A stretch of DNA of 64,000 bases from Burkholderia ambifaria AMMD. GTDB taxonomy: Bacteria > Pseudomonadota > Gammaproteobacteria > Burkholderiales > Burkholderiaceae. The notes under the pieces are model-generated. The model was not told the origin of the DNA, made no database searches, and was given only the letters and a program-made list of their open reading frames with translations. A program made the position numbers and the translations under genes. Positions 32,099 to 40,764 of the stretch are shown here, one piece after another (position 1 is the stretch's first letter; each line of letters opens with the position of its first letter). Location of the stretch: positions 1 to 64,000 of the forward strand of contig NC_008392.1 in the NCBI RefSeq assembly GCF_000203915.1. Reading direction: 5' to 3'.

Positions 32099-34869
32099 CG
32101 CCGCGCGCGACCTTGCGATTGCAGTTGCACGCGGGCTTCACGTTCGACGACGCAGCCGCCCACGCCGACTATTTCGCGCGCCTCGGCGTGAGCCATCTGT
32201 ACCTGTCGCCGATCACGACGGCCGAGCCCGGTTCGCTGCACGGCTACGATACCGTCGACCATCGCGCGATCAGCACGGAGCTCGGCGGCGAGGCCGGCTT
32301 CCGGCGCCTGGTCGACGCGCTGCGTGCGCGCGGCCTCGGCGTGATCGTCGACATCGTGCCGAATCACATGGGCGTGGGCGGCGTGTCGAACGGCTGGTGG
32401 AACGACGTGCTCGAATGGGGACGGGCGAGCCCGTACGCACGCTACTTCGACATCGACTGGCACCCGCCCGATGCGGCGCTCGACGGCAAGGTGCTGCTGC
32501 CCTGCCTCGGCGTGCCCTACGGCGACGCGCTCGCGTCCGGCGACATCACGCTCGGCGCCGATCCATCGGCCGGGCGCTTCTTCATTGCGTGCCCGGGCAG
32601 GCGGCTGCCGGTCGCCATCGCGACCTACGCGGAAATCCTGCGCATCGCGAACCGCGCGGACCTGAACGCGCTCGCCGAACGTTTCGCCACCGCGTCGGCG
32701 CGCGGCGGCCCGCGTGTCGCGGCCGCGCACGCGGCGCTGCGCGACTACGCCGCCGCTCAGGGCCCGCATGCGTTCGACGCGATATTGCGCGGCGCCGACC
32801 CGCGCCGCGCACGCTCGCGCGCGTGCCTGCACCGATTGCTCGAACGCCAGCACTACCGGCTCGCGTGGTGGCGCACGGCCGCCGACGAGCTGAACTGGCG
32901 GCGCTTCTTCGACATCGCGACGCTCGCGGCCGTGCGCGTCGAGGACGACGCGGTGTTCGACGCGGTGCACGCGCTGCCGTTGGGCCTCCATGCGGCCGGC
33001 TACATCGACGGCCTGCGCGTCGATCACGTCGACGGCCTCGCCGATCCGCGCGCGTATTGCCGGCGCTTGCATGCGCGGCTCGCCGCGCAGCGCGACGAGC
33101 GCCCGTATGTCGTCGTCGAGAAGATCCTCGCGCCGGGCGAGACGCTGCGCGACGACTGGCGCGTCGACGGCACGACCGGCTACGACTTCATGAACGACGT
33201 CGCCGCGCTGCTGCACGATCCGGCCGGCGCCGCGCCGCTCGCCGCGCACTGGGCGGCCGTGTCGGGGTCCGCGCGCTCGTTCGCGCAGGAAGCGGTGGCC
33301 GGCAAGCGGCGCGTGCTGAAGCGCCAGCTCGCCGGCGAACACGCGCGCGTCGCGCGAGCCCTGCATCGCATCGCGCGTGCGGCGCCCGCGACGCGCGACG
33401 TCAGCCAGATCGCGATCCACCGCGTGCTCGGCGAACTAGCTGTGCACCTGCCCGTGTACCGGATGTACCCCACGCCCGGCGACGAGCCCACCGGCGCCGA
33501 TGGCCGCGTGCTGGCGCTCGCGTACGACGCGGCATGCGCCGCAGTCGACCCGTCCGATCGTTACGCGCTCGATCGCGTCGCCGGCTGGCTCGGGCTGCCG
33601 GGCATGCGCGTGCCGCGCGCGGATGCCGCGCTGCTGCACGCGGCGCGCGTCGCGTTCGCGCAGCTCACCGCGCCGCTCGCCGCGAAGGGCGTCGAGGACA
33701 CGGCCAACTACCGGTACGGACGGTTGCTGTCGCGCAACGAGGTCGGCGCCGATGCGGGCGACTTCAGCCTGTCGCGCGGCGCGTTCCATGCGCGCAACCG
33801 GCGTCGCGCGCGCACCGTTCCTCATACGCTCGTCGCGACCGCGACGCATGATCACAAGCGCGGCGAGGATGCGCGTATGCGGCTCGCGGTGCTCAGCGAA
33901 ATGCCGGACGCGTGGCGCGCGGTGTCGCTCGACTGGTCCGCGCTGAACCAGCCGCACCGCGGCGGCGCGCATCGCGATCTCGCGTGGGCGCCGGGACCGG
34001 CCGCGGAAGCGATGCTGTACCAGACGCTGGTCGGCTGCTGGCCACCGGGGCTTGCGCCCGACGATGCGACCGCGCTTGCCGCGCTGGCGGAGCGCGTGGT
34101 GCGCTGGCAGACGAAGGCTTTGCGCGAAGGAAAGCAGCAGACGGACTGGCTCGCGCCGGACGCCGACTACGAGCGCGCGTGCGAGCAGTTCGTGCGCGCG
34201 ATCCTGACGCCGCGCGGCGCGGGCGATTTCGTGCACCGGCTGCATGCGTTCGTCGCGCGGATCGCGCCGGCCGGTGTGGTCAATAGTCTCGCGCAGGCGG
34301 CGCTGAGAATGGCGTCGCCGGGCGTGCCCGATCTGTACCAGGGGACCGAGTCATGGGATCACTCGCTCGTCGATCCGGACAACCGGCGCGACGTGCCGTT
34401 TGCCGCGCTCGCAGCCGAACGGGTCGATGAGCCGGTCGCCGCGTATCTGCGGCACTGGCCCGATGCGCGCGTGAAGCGCGCGCTCGTCGAGCGGATGCTC
34501 GCGCTGCGCGCACGCTGGCCCGCGACGTTCGCGGATGGCGCCTATGTGCCGCTGCGCGTGCGCGGCCGGCTCGGCCGGCATGCGGTGGCGTTCGCCCGGC
34601 GCGACGAAAGCGCAACGATCGTGGTGATCGTCACGCGGCTCGCGTGCGGCTGGCTGGGCGAAGCGCCGGAATTGCCGCGCGTCGAGCCTCGTGAATGGGG
34701 GGATACGGTCGTGGTGCTGCCGCGGGGCGCCGGCGAGCGGTGGATCGACTGGTTGAATGACGGCAGCGAAGTCGAGACGCCGGACGGCACGATGCGGCTC
34801 GCTCGCTGTCTGGCGGCGTTGCCGGTTGCGGTGCTGGTGGCAGTCGATTCAAAGCGTCGCGAGCTGTAG
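32095..34869 (+). CDS. treY: Malto-oligosyltrehalose synthase
   Basis: A 924-residue GH13 enzyme that converts the reducing end of maltooligosaccharides into a trehalose unit by intramolecular transglycosylation. It starts with the family's RATLRLQLHAGFTFDDAAAH, shows LGVSHLYLSPITTAEPGSLHGYD, nucleophile in GLRVDHVDGLADP, acid in VVEKILAPGE, and TATHDHKRGEDARMRL. Length is in the usual range. Last gene of the seven-gene operon. Together with TreZ it gives the TreYZ route to trehalose. Confidence 0.96.
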   Translation: MTPRATLRLQLHAGFTFDDAAAHADYFARLGVSHLYLSPITTAEPGSLHGYDTVDHRAISTELGGEAGFRRLVDALRARGLGVIVDIVPNHMGVGGVSNGWWNDVLEWGRASPYARYFDIDWHPPDAALDGKVLLPCLGVPYGDALASGDITLGADPSAGRFFIACPGRRLPVAIATYAEILRIANRADLNALAERFATASARGGPRVAAAHAALRDYAAAQGPHAFDAILRGADPRRARSRACLHRLLERQHYRLAWWRTAADELNWRRFFDIATLAAVRVEDDAVFDAVHALPLGLHAAGYIDGLRVDHVDGLADPRAYCRRLHARLAAQRDERPYVVVEKILAPGETLRDDWRVDGTTGYDFMNDVAALLHDPAGAAPLAAHWAAVSGSARSFAQEAVAGKRRVLKRQLAGEHARVARALHRIARAAPATRDVSQIAIHRVLGELAVHLPVYRMYPTPGDEPTGADGRVLALAYDAACAAVDPSDRYALDRVAGWLGLPGMRVPRADAALLHAARVAFAQLTAPLAAKGVEDTANYRYGRLLSRNEVGADAGDFSLSRGAFHARNRRRARTVPHTLVATATHDHKRGEDARMRLAVLSEMPDAWRAVSLDWSALNQPHRGGAHRDLAWAPGPAAEAMLYQTLVGCWPPGLAPDDATALAALAERVVRWQTKALREGKQQTDWLAPDADYERACEQFVRAILTPRGAGDFVHRLHAFVARIAPAGVVNSLAQAALRMASPGVPDLYQGTESWDHSLVDPDNRRDVPFAALAAERVDEPVAAYLRHWPDARVKRALVERMLALRARWPATFADGAYVPLRVRGRLGRHAVAFARRDESATIVVIVTRLACGWLGEAPELPRVEPREWGDTVVVLPRGAGERWIDWLNDGSEVETPDGTMRLARCLAALPVAVLVAVDSKRREL

Positions 34870-34937
34870 TCGGTTTCGTGCAAAGGCGGGTGGCGCCCGG
34901 AGGTCAACCTACACACACGGCGGTCCCACCTACCCGC

Positions 34938-35366
34938 TCAACACGCCAATAACATCGCGGTGGCCGTCTGCGGGCACACACCACGAAACTGGCTGGATGC
35001 CAGCAACGGCCCCGGTACATCCCCACGGGCAACCGGCACGAAACCAAAGCCGGTGAAATAGTCCTCCGCGGTCGTCGTCAGCAGTCCGATAGACCGGACC
35101 GAGCGTGCTCGACACGTCGCGATCAGCCGTTCCACGATCGCGCTACCGAAGCCTTTTCCGTGCGCGTGCGATACGACGGCAACCGACCGGATCAACGCAA
35201 AGTCTTCGTGGTATTCGATACCGCCGCATCCGATCACGTCGAGCAGATCGGCAAGCACGATGAAGTTTCCCAGATGCTCCGCGACGCCGGCCGTCGGCAG
35301 GTTCGACGCGCGCAGCAATGCCTCGATCGAGGCAAGGTCGGATAACGCTGCCGAGCGAAATTGCAT
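34938..35366 (-). CDS. arsN2: ArsN2-type GNAT N-acetyltransferase
   Basis: A 142-residue GNAT acetyltransferase. The acetyl-CoA loop is SHAHGKGFGSAIVERL and the C-terminal part DYFTGFGFVPV is typical. It is the last gene of an arsenic operon; small GNAT proteins in this position (ArsN2) acetylate arsenic compounds, and relatives act on amino-phosphinic or organo-arsenical antibiotics. I chose ATG 35366 because GGGAG sits 9 bases upstream; GTG 35396 would add ten residues. The substrate is inferred from context. Confidence 0.78.
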   Translation of the reverse strand: MQFRSAALSDLASIEALLRASNLPTAGVAEHLGNFIVLADLLDVIGCGGIEYHEDFALIRSVAVVSHAHGKGFGSAIVERLIATCRARSVRSIGLLTTTAEDYFTGFGFVPVARGDVPGPLLASSQFRGVCPQTATAMLLAC

Positions 35367-35404
35367 GACATCGACTCCCGATTGGATTGACAGCACGTTG
35401 CGCG

Positions 35405-36127
35405 TCAGATCCCGCGCTGATTCACCCGCTTCGACAATTCCTCCGCGCTTTCCTTGCGCTCGCTGTACCGGTCGACCAGATACGGGCCGATATCACGCGT
35501 CAGCAGCGTGAACTTGACCAGTTCCTCCAGCACGTCGACGACCCGATCGTAATAGGCCGACGGCTTCATCCGCCCCGCTTCGTCGAATTCCATGAACGCC
35601 TTGGCCACCGACGACTGGTTCGGGATCGTCAGCATGCGCATCCAGCGCCCCAGCACGCGCATCTGGTTCACCGCGTTGAACGACTGCGAGCCGCCGCTCA
35701 CCTGCATCACCGCGAGCGTCTTGCCTTGCGTCGGCCGCACGGCGCCGACCGACAGCGGAATCCAGTCGATCTGCGACTTCATGATGCCCGTCATCGCGCC
35801 GTGTCGTTCCGGCGAGCACCACACCATCCCTTCCGACCACATCACGAGTTCGCGAAGTTCGACGACTTTCGGATGGCTCTCCGGCGCATCGTCGGGCAGC
35901 GGCAGGCCGCTCGGATTGAACACGCGCACCTCCGCGCCCATCGCGGTGAGCAGGCGCTCGGCTTCCTCGACCAGCAGGCGGCTGAACGAACGTTCGCGCA
36001 GTGAACCGTACAGCAGCAGGAAACGCGGCGGATGGGTGGACGGCGACGCCGGCCGCAAGCGGCTCGCGTCCGGCACCTGGAACAAAGCGGGATCGAGTTG
36101 CGGCAGGTCGGTCAGTCGGTCGGTCAT
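35405..36127 (-). CDS. arsH: Organoarsenical oxidase ArsH (NADPH-dependent FMN protein)
   Basis: A 240-residue flavodoxin-like protein. The FMN-phosphate loop [14 protein letters not shown] and the central [19 protein letters not shown] are diagnostic of ArsH. ArsH uses NADPH and FMN to oxidise trivalent organoarsenicals to less toxic pentavalent forms. Start ATG 36127 with GGAATCCCTCC-type purine-rich leader. It follows acr3 on the same strand with a 20-bp gap. Confidence 0.95.
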   Translation of the reverse strand: MTDRLTDLPQLDPALFQVPDASRLRPASPSTHPPRFLLLYGSLRERSFSRLLVEEAERLLTAMGAEVRVFNPSGLPLPDDAPESHPKVVELRELVMWSEGMVWCSPERHGAMTGIMKSQIDWIPLSVGAVRPTQGKTLAVMQVSGGSQSFNAVNQMRVLGRWMRMLTIPNQSSVAKAFMEFDEAGRMKPSAYYDRVVDVLEELVKFTLLTRDIGPYLVDRYSERKESAEELSKRVNQRGI

Positions 36128-36147
36128 GGAGGGATTCCTGGGTTGGC

Positions 36148-37218
36148 TCACACGCGCTCGTACCAGCCCTTCGACCGGTTCACGATGCGCACCACCAGCA
36201 GCATGACCGGCACCTCGATCAACACGCCGACGACGGTCGCGAGCGCCGCCCCGGAGTGAAAACCGAACAGGCTGATCGCGGCCGCGACGGCGAGCTCGAA
36301 GAAATTGGATGCGCCGATCAGTGCGGACGGACACGCGACGTTGTGCTTCTCGCCCACCGCGCGGTTGAGCCAGTACGCGAGCGCCGCGTTGAAGAACACC
36401 TGGATCAGGATCGGCACCGCGAGCAACGCGATCACCAGCGGCTGCTTGAGGATCGCTTCGCCCTGGAACGCGAACAGCAGCACGAGGGTGGCCAGCAGCG
36501 CGGCGATCGACCACGGGCCGATCCGCGCCATCGCGGCGTCGAACGCGGCCTGCCCGTTTCTCAGCAGCCGCTTGCGCCAAAGCTGCGCGAGGATCACCGG
36601 AATCACGATGTAGAGCACCACCGACGTGAGCAGCGTCGCCCACGGCACGGTAATCGCAGACATCCCGAGCAGCAGCCCGACCAGCGGCGCGAACGCGATC
36701 ACCATGATGCTGTCGTTGAGCGCGACCTGCGACAACGTAAACAACGGATCGCCGCCCGTGAGCCGGCTCCACACGAACACCATCGCCGTGCACGGCGCGG
36801 CGGCCAGCAGGATCAGGCCGGCGATGTAGCTGTCGAGCTGGTCCGCCGGCAGCATCGGCGCGAACAACTGCCGGATGAACAGCCAGCCGAGGAACGCCAT
36901 CGAGAACGGCTTGACGAGCCAGTTCACCGCGAGCGTGACGCCGATTCCCTTCACATGCCGGCGCACTTCATGCAGCGCGCCGAAGTCAACCTTCACGAGC
37001 ATCGGCACGATCATCACCCAGATCAGCAGCCCGACCGGCAGGTTGACCTGCGCATACTCGATGCGGCCGATCCGCTGGAACAGGCCGGGCAGCAGCTGGC
37101 CGAGCGCGATGCCGGCGACGATGCACAGCGCGACCCAGAGCGTCAGGTAGCGTTCGAAGAAGTTGATCGCGGGCTTGACAGCGGCGTTGCGAGGCGGGAC
37201 GACGTTGGACGTGTTCAT
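36148..37218 (-). CDS. acr3: ACR3-family arsenite efflux permease
   Basis: A 356-residue inner-membrane permease with about ten hydrophobic segments. The ACR3 family is recognised from [30 protein letters not shown] [28 protein letters not shown] with the essential Cys, and [14 protein letters not shown]. It exports arsenite and possibly antimonite using the proton gradient. ATG 37218 chosen over the upstream ATG at 37254. Often named arsB, although unrelated to the ArsB pump. Confidence 0.95.
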   Translation of the reverse strand: MNTSNVVPPRNAAVKPAINFFERYLTLWVALCIVAGIALGQLLPGLFQRIGRIEYAQVNLPVGLLIWVMIVPMLVKVDFGALHEVRRHVKGIGVTLAVNWLVKPFSMAFLGWLFIRQLFAPMLPADQLDSYIAGLILLAAAPCTAMVFVWSRLTGGDPLFTLSQVALNDSIMVIAFAPLVGLLLGMSAITVPWATLLTSVVLYIVIPVILAQLWRKRLLRNGQAAFDAAMARIGPWSIAALLATLVLLFAFQGEAILKQPLVIALLAVPILIQVFFNAALAYWLNRAVGEKHNVACPSALIGASNFFELAVAAAISLFGFHSGAALATVVGVLIEVPVMLLVVRIVNRSKGWYERV

Positions 37219-37284
37219 CGGACGTGGCTCGGGATGGAGGAAGGCACGCGGCATGCAGGTTCGTGCATGCCGCCGCGCGAGCGC

Positions 37285-37779
37285 TCAGTTTTGCGCGATG
37301 GCGGTCAATGCCGCCTGGAGTTCGGCGTTGCTCATGCGTTCGAGCGGCAGCGCCAGCAGTTGCAGCATCCGGTAGCCGAGCGCCTCGCGCGTCAGTTCGA
37401 ACGCGAGCTGCTTGCCCGCATCGCCGCCCGTCGCGTTCGACGGATCGGCGTAGCCCCAATGCACTTTCACCGGGCTGCCGGGCCAGTACGGGCAAGCCTC
37501 CGCTGCCGCGCTGTCGCATACGGTGATGACGATGCGCATTTCCGGCGCGCCGTCGCCGACGAATTCGTCCCAGCTCTTGCTGCGGTATCCGCTGACGTCG
37601 ACGCCGGCGCGCGTCAGCGCGTCCAGCGCGAACGGATTGAGCCGGCCGCTCGGCGCACTCCCGGCGCTGTACGCGCGCACGTCGCGGCCGAGCTTCGCGG
37701 CCCAGTGATTGAGCATGCCCTCGGCGAGCACGCTGCGCGCGGAGTTGTGAGTACAAAGGATCAGGACGTTGGTGGTCAT
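37285..37779 (-). CDS. arsC: Arsenate reductase, low-molecular-weight phosphatase fold
   Basis: A 164-residue arsenate reductase that makes arsenite for export by ACR3. The P-loop CTHNSARS starts at Cys9, and redox cysteines occur in TVCDSAAAEACPYWPG. This is the thioredoxin/glutathione-coupled LMW-PTPase branch, not the glutaredoxin-fold ArsC of the E. coli plasmid. The C-terminus is some 25 residues longer than in the B. subtilis type. Lies between arsR and acr3. Confidence 0.94.
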   Translation of the reverse strand: MTTNVLILCTHNSARSVLAEGMLNHWAAKLGRDVRAYSAGSAPSGRLNPFALDALTRAGVDVSGYRSKSWDEFVGDGAPEMRIVITVCDSAAAEACPYWPGSPVKVHWGYADPSNATGGDAGKQLAFELTREALGYRMLQLLALPLERMSNAELQAALTAIAQN

Positions 37780-37801
37780 CGGCGTCGCCGTGAAGGTGGG
37801 C

Positions 37802-38137
37802 TTACGTTGGGTCGGGGCAGGCGGCCGAACAGGCGGAGACGGGCGAGCACGGATTACCGCCGCAGCAGTTCTCGGTGAGGTAGCCGACGAGGCCGTTCAT
37901 CGTCGCGAAGTTCGCGCAATAGAACACGAAGCGGCCTTCCTGGCGGCTCGTGACGAGCTGCGCGTGGGCCAGTTCCTTCAGATGAAACGACAGCGACGAC
38001 GGCGGCACGTCGAGCAGCGTCGCGATTTGTCCGGCCGCCAGGCCCGACGGGCCGGCCTGCACGAGCGCGCGGAAGACGGCGAGGCGGGATTCGTGCGCGA
38101 GCGCGGAGAGCGCGGCGATGGTCTGGTTCGTTTCCAT
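37802..38137 (-). CDS. arsR: Arsenite-responsive repressor ArsR
   Basis: A 111-residue ArsR/SmtB winged-helix repressor. The recognition helix region is VPPSSLSFHLKELAHAQLV. Arsenite-binding cysteines are not in the classical ELCVCDL position of helix 3; instead a Cys-rich C-terminus is present (ENCCGGNPCSPVSACSAACPDP), the arrangement of the C-terminal-site ArsR group. First gene of the ars operon, starting right at a palindromic operator. Confidence 0.93.
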   Translation of the reverse strand: METNQTIAALSALAHESRLAVFRALVQAGPSGLAAGQIATLLDVPPSSLSFHLKELAHAQLVTSRQEGRFVFYCANFATMNGLVGYLTENCCGGNPCSPVSACSAACPDPT

Positions 38138-38138
38138 G

Positions 38139-38156
38139 TTTCGATAATACTCGAAA
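38139..38156. promoter_or_regulatory. ArsR operator: perfect inverted repeat TTTCGA-N6-TCGAAA
   Basis: TTTCGA (38139-38144) and TCGAAA (38151-38156) flank the AT-rich spacer TAATAC, directly upstream of the arsR start at 38137. Position and symmetry are as expected for an autorepressing ArsR protein. Because it nearly touches the start codon, the transcript leader would be very short or the site overlaps the promoter. Confidence 0.75.
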
Positions 38157-38206
38157 TGTGGAAACGAGGGAACTTCTGCATCGCAAAAAAGCCTGCCGTG
38201 CCAGAA

Positions 38207-38236
38207 CCGGGCGGTTGAGCCACCGGCACCGCCCGG
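38207..38236 (-). terminator. Possible terminator hairpin of the small gene at 38251
   Basis: Eight-base perfect arms CCGGGCGG (38207-38214) and CCGCCCGG (38229-38236) with a 14-base loop lie just after the stop of the minus-strand gene. A T-run (as read on the minus strand) follows only about 18 bases later, so the call is weak. Confidence 0.35.
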
Positions 38237-38250
38237 CCCCCGTTACATCA

Positions 38251-38502
38251 TCACGACCATTCTTCCGGCGGCATCTCCCCGCTGTCGTCCTCCCAAAGCG
38301 GCTTGCCCGTCGCGTCATTCCCGCCCGTCGTCACCGGCCCGTTGTCGCTCCTGCGCTCGCTGCGCCGAGTGGACTCACGCGACGTCGCCGCGCGCACTCG
38401 CGCCCGCGTGCGGGTCGGTGCCACGGTCCGCTGCTCGCCGCCGCGGCGCTCGCCGGTCGAAGCCGCGTCGTTGCTCTGTCGTCTATTCGAATCCGAATTC
38501 AT
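38251..38502 (-). CDS. Small hydrophilic protein of unknown function
   Basis: An 83-residue protein that is almost entirely polar, rich in Arg, Ser, Thr and Gly, ending in PLWEDDSGEMPPEEWS. It is likely disordered. An excellent ribosome site (CAGGAGGGCAAAT before the ATG) supports that it is translated. Similar short Arg/Thr-rich proteins with an acidic Trp-containing tail occur in stress regions of Burkholderia, but I cannot name a family. Divergent from the decarboxylase gene at 38631. Confidence 0.65.
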   Translation of the reverse strand: MNSDSNRRQSNDAASTGERRGGEQRTVAPTRTRARVRAATSRESTRRSERRSDNGPVTTGGNDATGKPLWEDDSGEMPPEEWS

Positions 38503-38630
38503 ATTTGCCCTCCTGAGTCATCGAAGAAAAGAAGAAACCATCGTCCGGGCGCCGCAATTTCGGTGCCGCGCGTCGGGCAAGCGCCTTGCTCTTCCTTGCT
38601 ATCCGTTTCGTACCCCATCCGGAGGTGACC

Positions 38631-39878
38631 ATGCCGACCGATCGCAGCACGCCCGCCACCCGCCATCGCCTCGGCGGATGGATGGCCAGCGAGGAAGCGC
38701 ACATGGCCGCGTATCGTGAAAAAATTGCGGGCGAAGCGCGCGCGCATGCCGGCGAACGGCTGCGCACGCCGGCCGTGCAGGAACTCGCGCGGCTGTTCGA
38801 CGACAATGCCGTGCTGCGCATGAGCCTCACGCGCGCGATCGACGAGGCGCTCGAATCGGGCCGTAAGCTCGGCTACGCGTCGATCGGCGAGTTGATGACC
38901 GTGATCGACCACCTGATGACCTACACGCCGCCGTTCAGCGAATCCAGTCTGATCGTGTGCCCGCTGAACGCATTCCTCGACTGGCCGATGTGCATGCCGT
39001 CGGGCCACGCGGTGTTTCGCGACGCGGCGGTCAATGCGCACCTGAAGCAGGTGCTGAACGTCTGGTGCGACTTCCTCGGCGGCCCGCATTCGTGCACGCA
39101 TCTCGACACGTCGGCGCCCGACGGCTGGTTCTGCGACGAAGCGCGCGAGCGGCTGGGCCTGTCGCAGTTCCAGTATCAGGAAGATCAGCCGCACTGGGGC
39201 TTCGCTTCGTGGAACGACTTCTTCACGCGCCGGTTTCGCGCGGATGCGCGGCCTGTCACGGCGCCGGGCGATCCGCACGTGATCGTCAGCGCGTGCGAGG
39301 CCCAGCCGTATCACGCCGAGTCCAACCTGAAAATCCGCGACAAGTTCTGGATCAAGGGGCAGCCGTATTCGCTGCGCGACATCTTCACGCCGGCGCGGCT
39401 GCCGCTCGCCGAACGCTTCGTCGGCGGCGACCTCTATCAGGCGTATCTGAGCGCGTACAACTATCACCGCTGGCACGCGCCGGTGCGTGGCACCGTCACG
39501 CATGCGTACCGCGTCGACGGCACCTACTATTCGGTCGCGGAAGCCGAAGGTCCCGATCCGGCCGGACTCAACGACTCGCAGGGCTACATGACGGCGGTGG
39601 CCGCGCGCGCGGTGATCGCGATCGATTGCGACGATCCGGGGATCGGCACCGTGGTGGGCGTGTTCGTCGGGATGGGCGACGTGTCGTCGTGCGTGATCGA
39701 GGTCATGCCGGGGCAGCGCATCGACAAGGGCGAGGAGATCGGCTATTTCCAGTACGGCGGCTCGACCTACTGCCTGCTGTTCGAACCCGGCGTGATCGAC
39801 CACTTCGTGCACGCGCCGCCGTTCGACGACGATACGCCCGTCGTGCAGGTCAACGCGCCGGTCGCGATCGCGCGCTGA
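38631..39878 (+). CDS. Phosphatidylserine-decarboxylase-like enzyme of the PSDC type
   Basis: A 415-residue pyruvoyl-dependent decarboxylase. The N-terminal 160 residues match the PSDC-associated domain (VLRMSLTRAIDEAL, LNAFLDWPMCMPSGHAVFRDAAVNAHLKQVLNVWCDFLGGP). The rest is the PSD catalytic domain, ending with the self-cleavage site GGST, Ser378 being the predicted pyruvoyl precursor. Housekeeping bacterial Psd is shorter (about 215-320 residues) and uses LGST. The same two-domain layout occurs in fungal enzymes including PsiD, which decarboxylates tryptophan derivatives, so the substrate may be an amino acid, not phosphatidylserine. Start ATG 38631 follows GGAGGTGACC. Confidence 0.82.
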   Translation: MPTDRSTPATRHRLGGWMASEEAHMAAYREKIAGEARAHAGERLRTPAVQELARLFDDNAVLRMSLTRAIDEALESGRKLGYASIGELMTVIDHLMTYTPPFSESSLIVCPLNAFLDWPMCMPSGHAVFRDAAVNAHLKQVLNVWCDFLGGPHSCTHLDTSAPDGWFCDEARERLGLSQFQYQEDQPHWGFASWNDFFTRRFRADARPVTAPGDPHVIVSACEAQPYHAESNLKIRDKFWIKGQPYSLRDIFTPARLPLAERFVGGDLYQAYLSAYNYHRWHAPVRGTVTHAYRVDGTYYSVAEAEGPDPAGLNDSQGYMTAVAARAVIAIDCDDPGIGTVVGVFVGMGDVSSCVIEVMPGQRIDKGEEIGYFQYGGSTYCLLFEPGVIDHFVHAPPFDDDTPVVQVNAPVAIAR

Positions 39879-39939
39879 ACGGCGTGCCGGCCCGCGTCGG
39901 TGTTGGCGCGCGATGGCGCGATCGCGTTACGCGATTGCC

Positions 39940-40149
39940 TCACGCATCGGTGCCGCCGTGCCGTTGCATGCACTGCACGATCGACAGGCCGTCAGCGGTC
40001 AACGCGGGACGGCTCGCGCCCGACGCGTCGCGACGTATCTCGATCAGTTGTTGTTCGACCAGCGCGACGACGTCGTCGCGGTCGCTCTGAATCTGTTCCG
40101 GCGCGCGGTGCACCAGGAACAGCGCGGCAAATTCATGGGCTGTCAGCAT
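39940..40149 (-). CDS. Small protein of unknown function
   Basis: A 69-residue protein with a GGGGGAG ribosome site before its ATG. The sequence LTAHEFAALFLVHRAPEQIQ followed by VVALVEQQLIEI and ALTADGLSIV reads like a small helical, winged-helix-like domain, although too short for firm assignment. Lies between the decarboxylase gene and a 270-bp gap containing a strong inverted repeat and a possible promoter motif. Confidence 0.6.
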   Translation of the reverse strand: MLTAHEFAALFLVHRAPEQIQSDRDDVVALVEQQLIEIRRDASGASRPALTADGLSIVQCMQRHGGTDA

Positions 40150-40270
40150 GTTCGTCTCCCCCGTGTCCAGCTTCGTGCGAGGCGGCAGGGCACCGCGTCG
40201 GCGCGGGCGCGCATCGGGCGCCTACATCGAAAGCTACATGCAGGGAGCGTGCCAGTATGTGAGACGCAGT

Positions 40271-40299
40271 CGCGCCGCGCGCGGCCTGCGCGCGGCGCG
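40271..40299. repeat. Perfect 12-bp inverted repeat with 5-base loop
   Basis: CGCGCCGCGCGC (40271-40282) and its exact complement GCGCGCGGCGCG (40288-40299) flank GGCCT. No T-run follows on either strand. It lies in the 270-bp gap between the genes at 39940 and 40420 (both minus strand), about 120 bp upstream of the 69-residue gene. Confidence 0.85.
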
Positions 40300-40326
40300 A
40301 TGTGTCCCTGCGAACCGCGTGACGGC

Positions 40327-40356
40327 CGCTGCAAAGTTTTCAACCGCGTGTAACGG
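40327..40356 (-). promoter_or_regulatory. Copy 1 of a motif shared by two upstream regions
   Basis: On the minus strand this reads CGTTACA, four spacer bases, then GTTGAAAACTTTGCAG. The same motif with one mismatch and a slightly longer spacer is at 41506-41536. Both lie upstream of minus-strand stress-region genes. Could be a promoter element or a regulator site. Confidence 0.45.
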
Positions 40357-40419
40357 AGCGGCAACGCCGGCGCGACGGCGAGCCCGATACGGCGTGCGCG
40401 CGACCTGGCCCCCGGTGAC

Positions 40420-40761
40420 TTACGATTTCCGCGAGCGGGCCATGCCGGCGCGGGCCGTATTGCCCGCCGCCTTGTCCTGCACGCGGAAGTAGCCGCTGTG
40501 CAGCTCGGTGCCGCCCTTGCCGTCGGCGAGCACTTCCGCGCACGCGGCTTCGATGCGTGCACGGCCGCGTTCGAACGCTTCGCGCAGGTCGGCTTCGAGC
40601 GCGGAGCGCGCGCCGAAATGATCCTCGAGCGCCTCGACCGTGATCGCGCAGATCTGCGGCTTCCCGTCGAACTCGACGACGAAGCGCATCTGCATCACCG
40701 CGCCGTCGAACTCCGGCGGCGCGTCGGTCAGTCTCGCGCGGTGAACGGATTCGGTCGGCAT
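40420..40761 (-). CDS. DUF1488-like protein
   Basis: A 113-residue soluble protein. The core MRFVVEFDGKPQICAITVEALEDHFGA is the pattern of DUF1488, short proteins without known function that are common in proteobacteria. It ends 3 bp before the DJ-1/PfpI gene region begins on the same strand (PfpI stop at 40765), so both are probably cotranscribed. A C-terminal basic tail follows. Confidence 0.75.
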   Translation of the reverse strand: MPTESVHRARLTDAPPEFDGAVMQMRFVVEFDGKPQICAITVEALEDHFGARSALEADLREAFERGRARIEAACAEVLADGKGGTELHSGYFRVQDKAAGNTARAGMARSRKS

Positions 40762-40764
40762 CGC

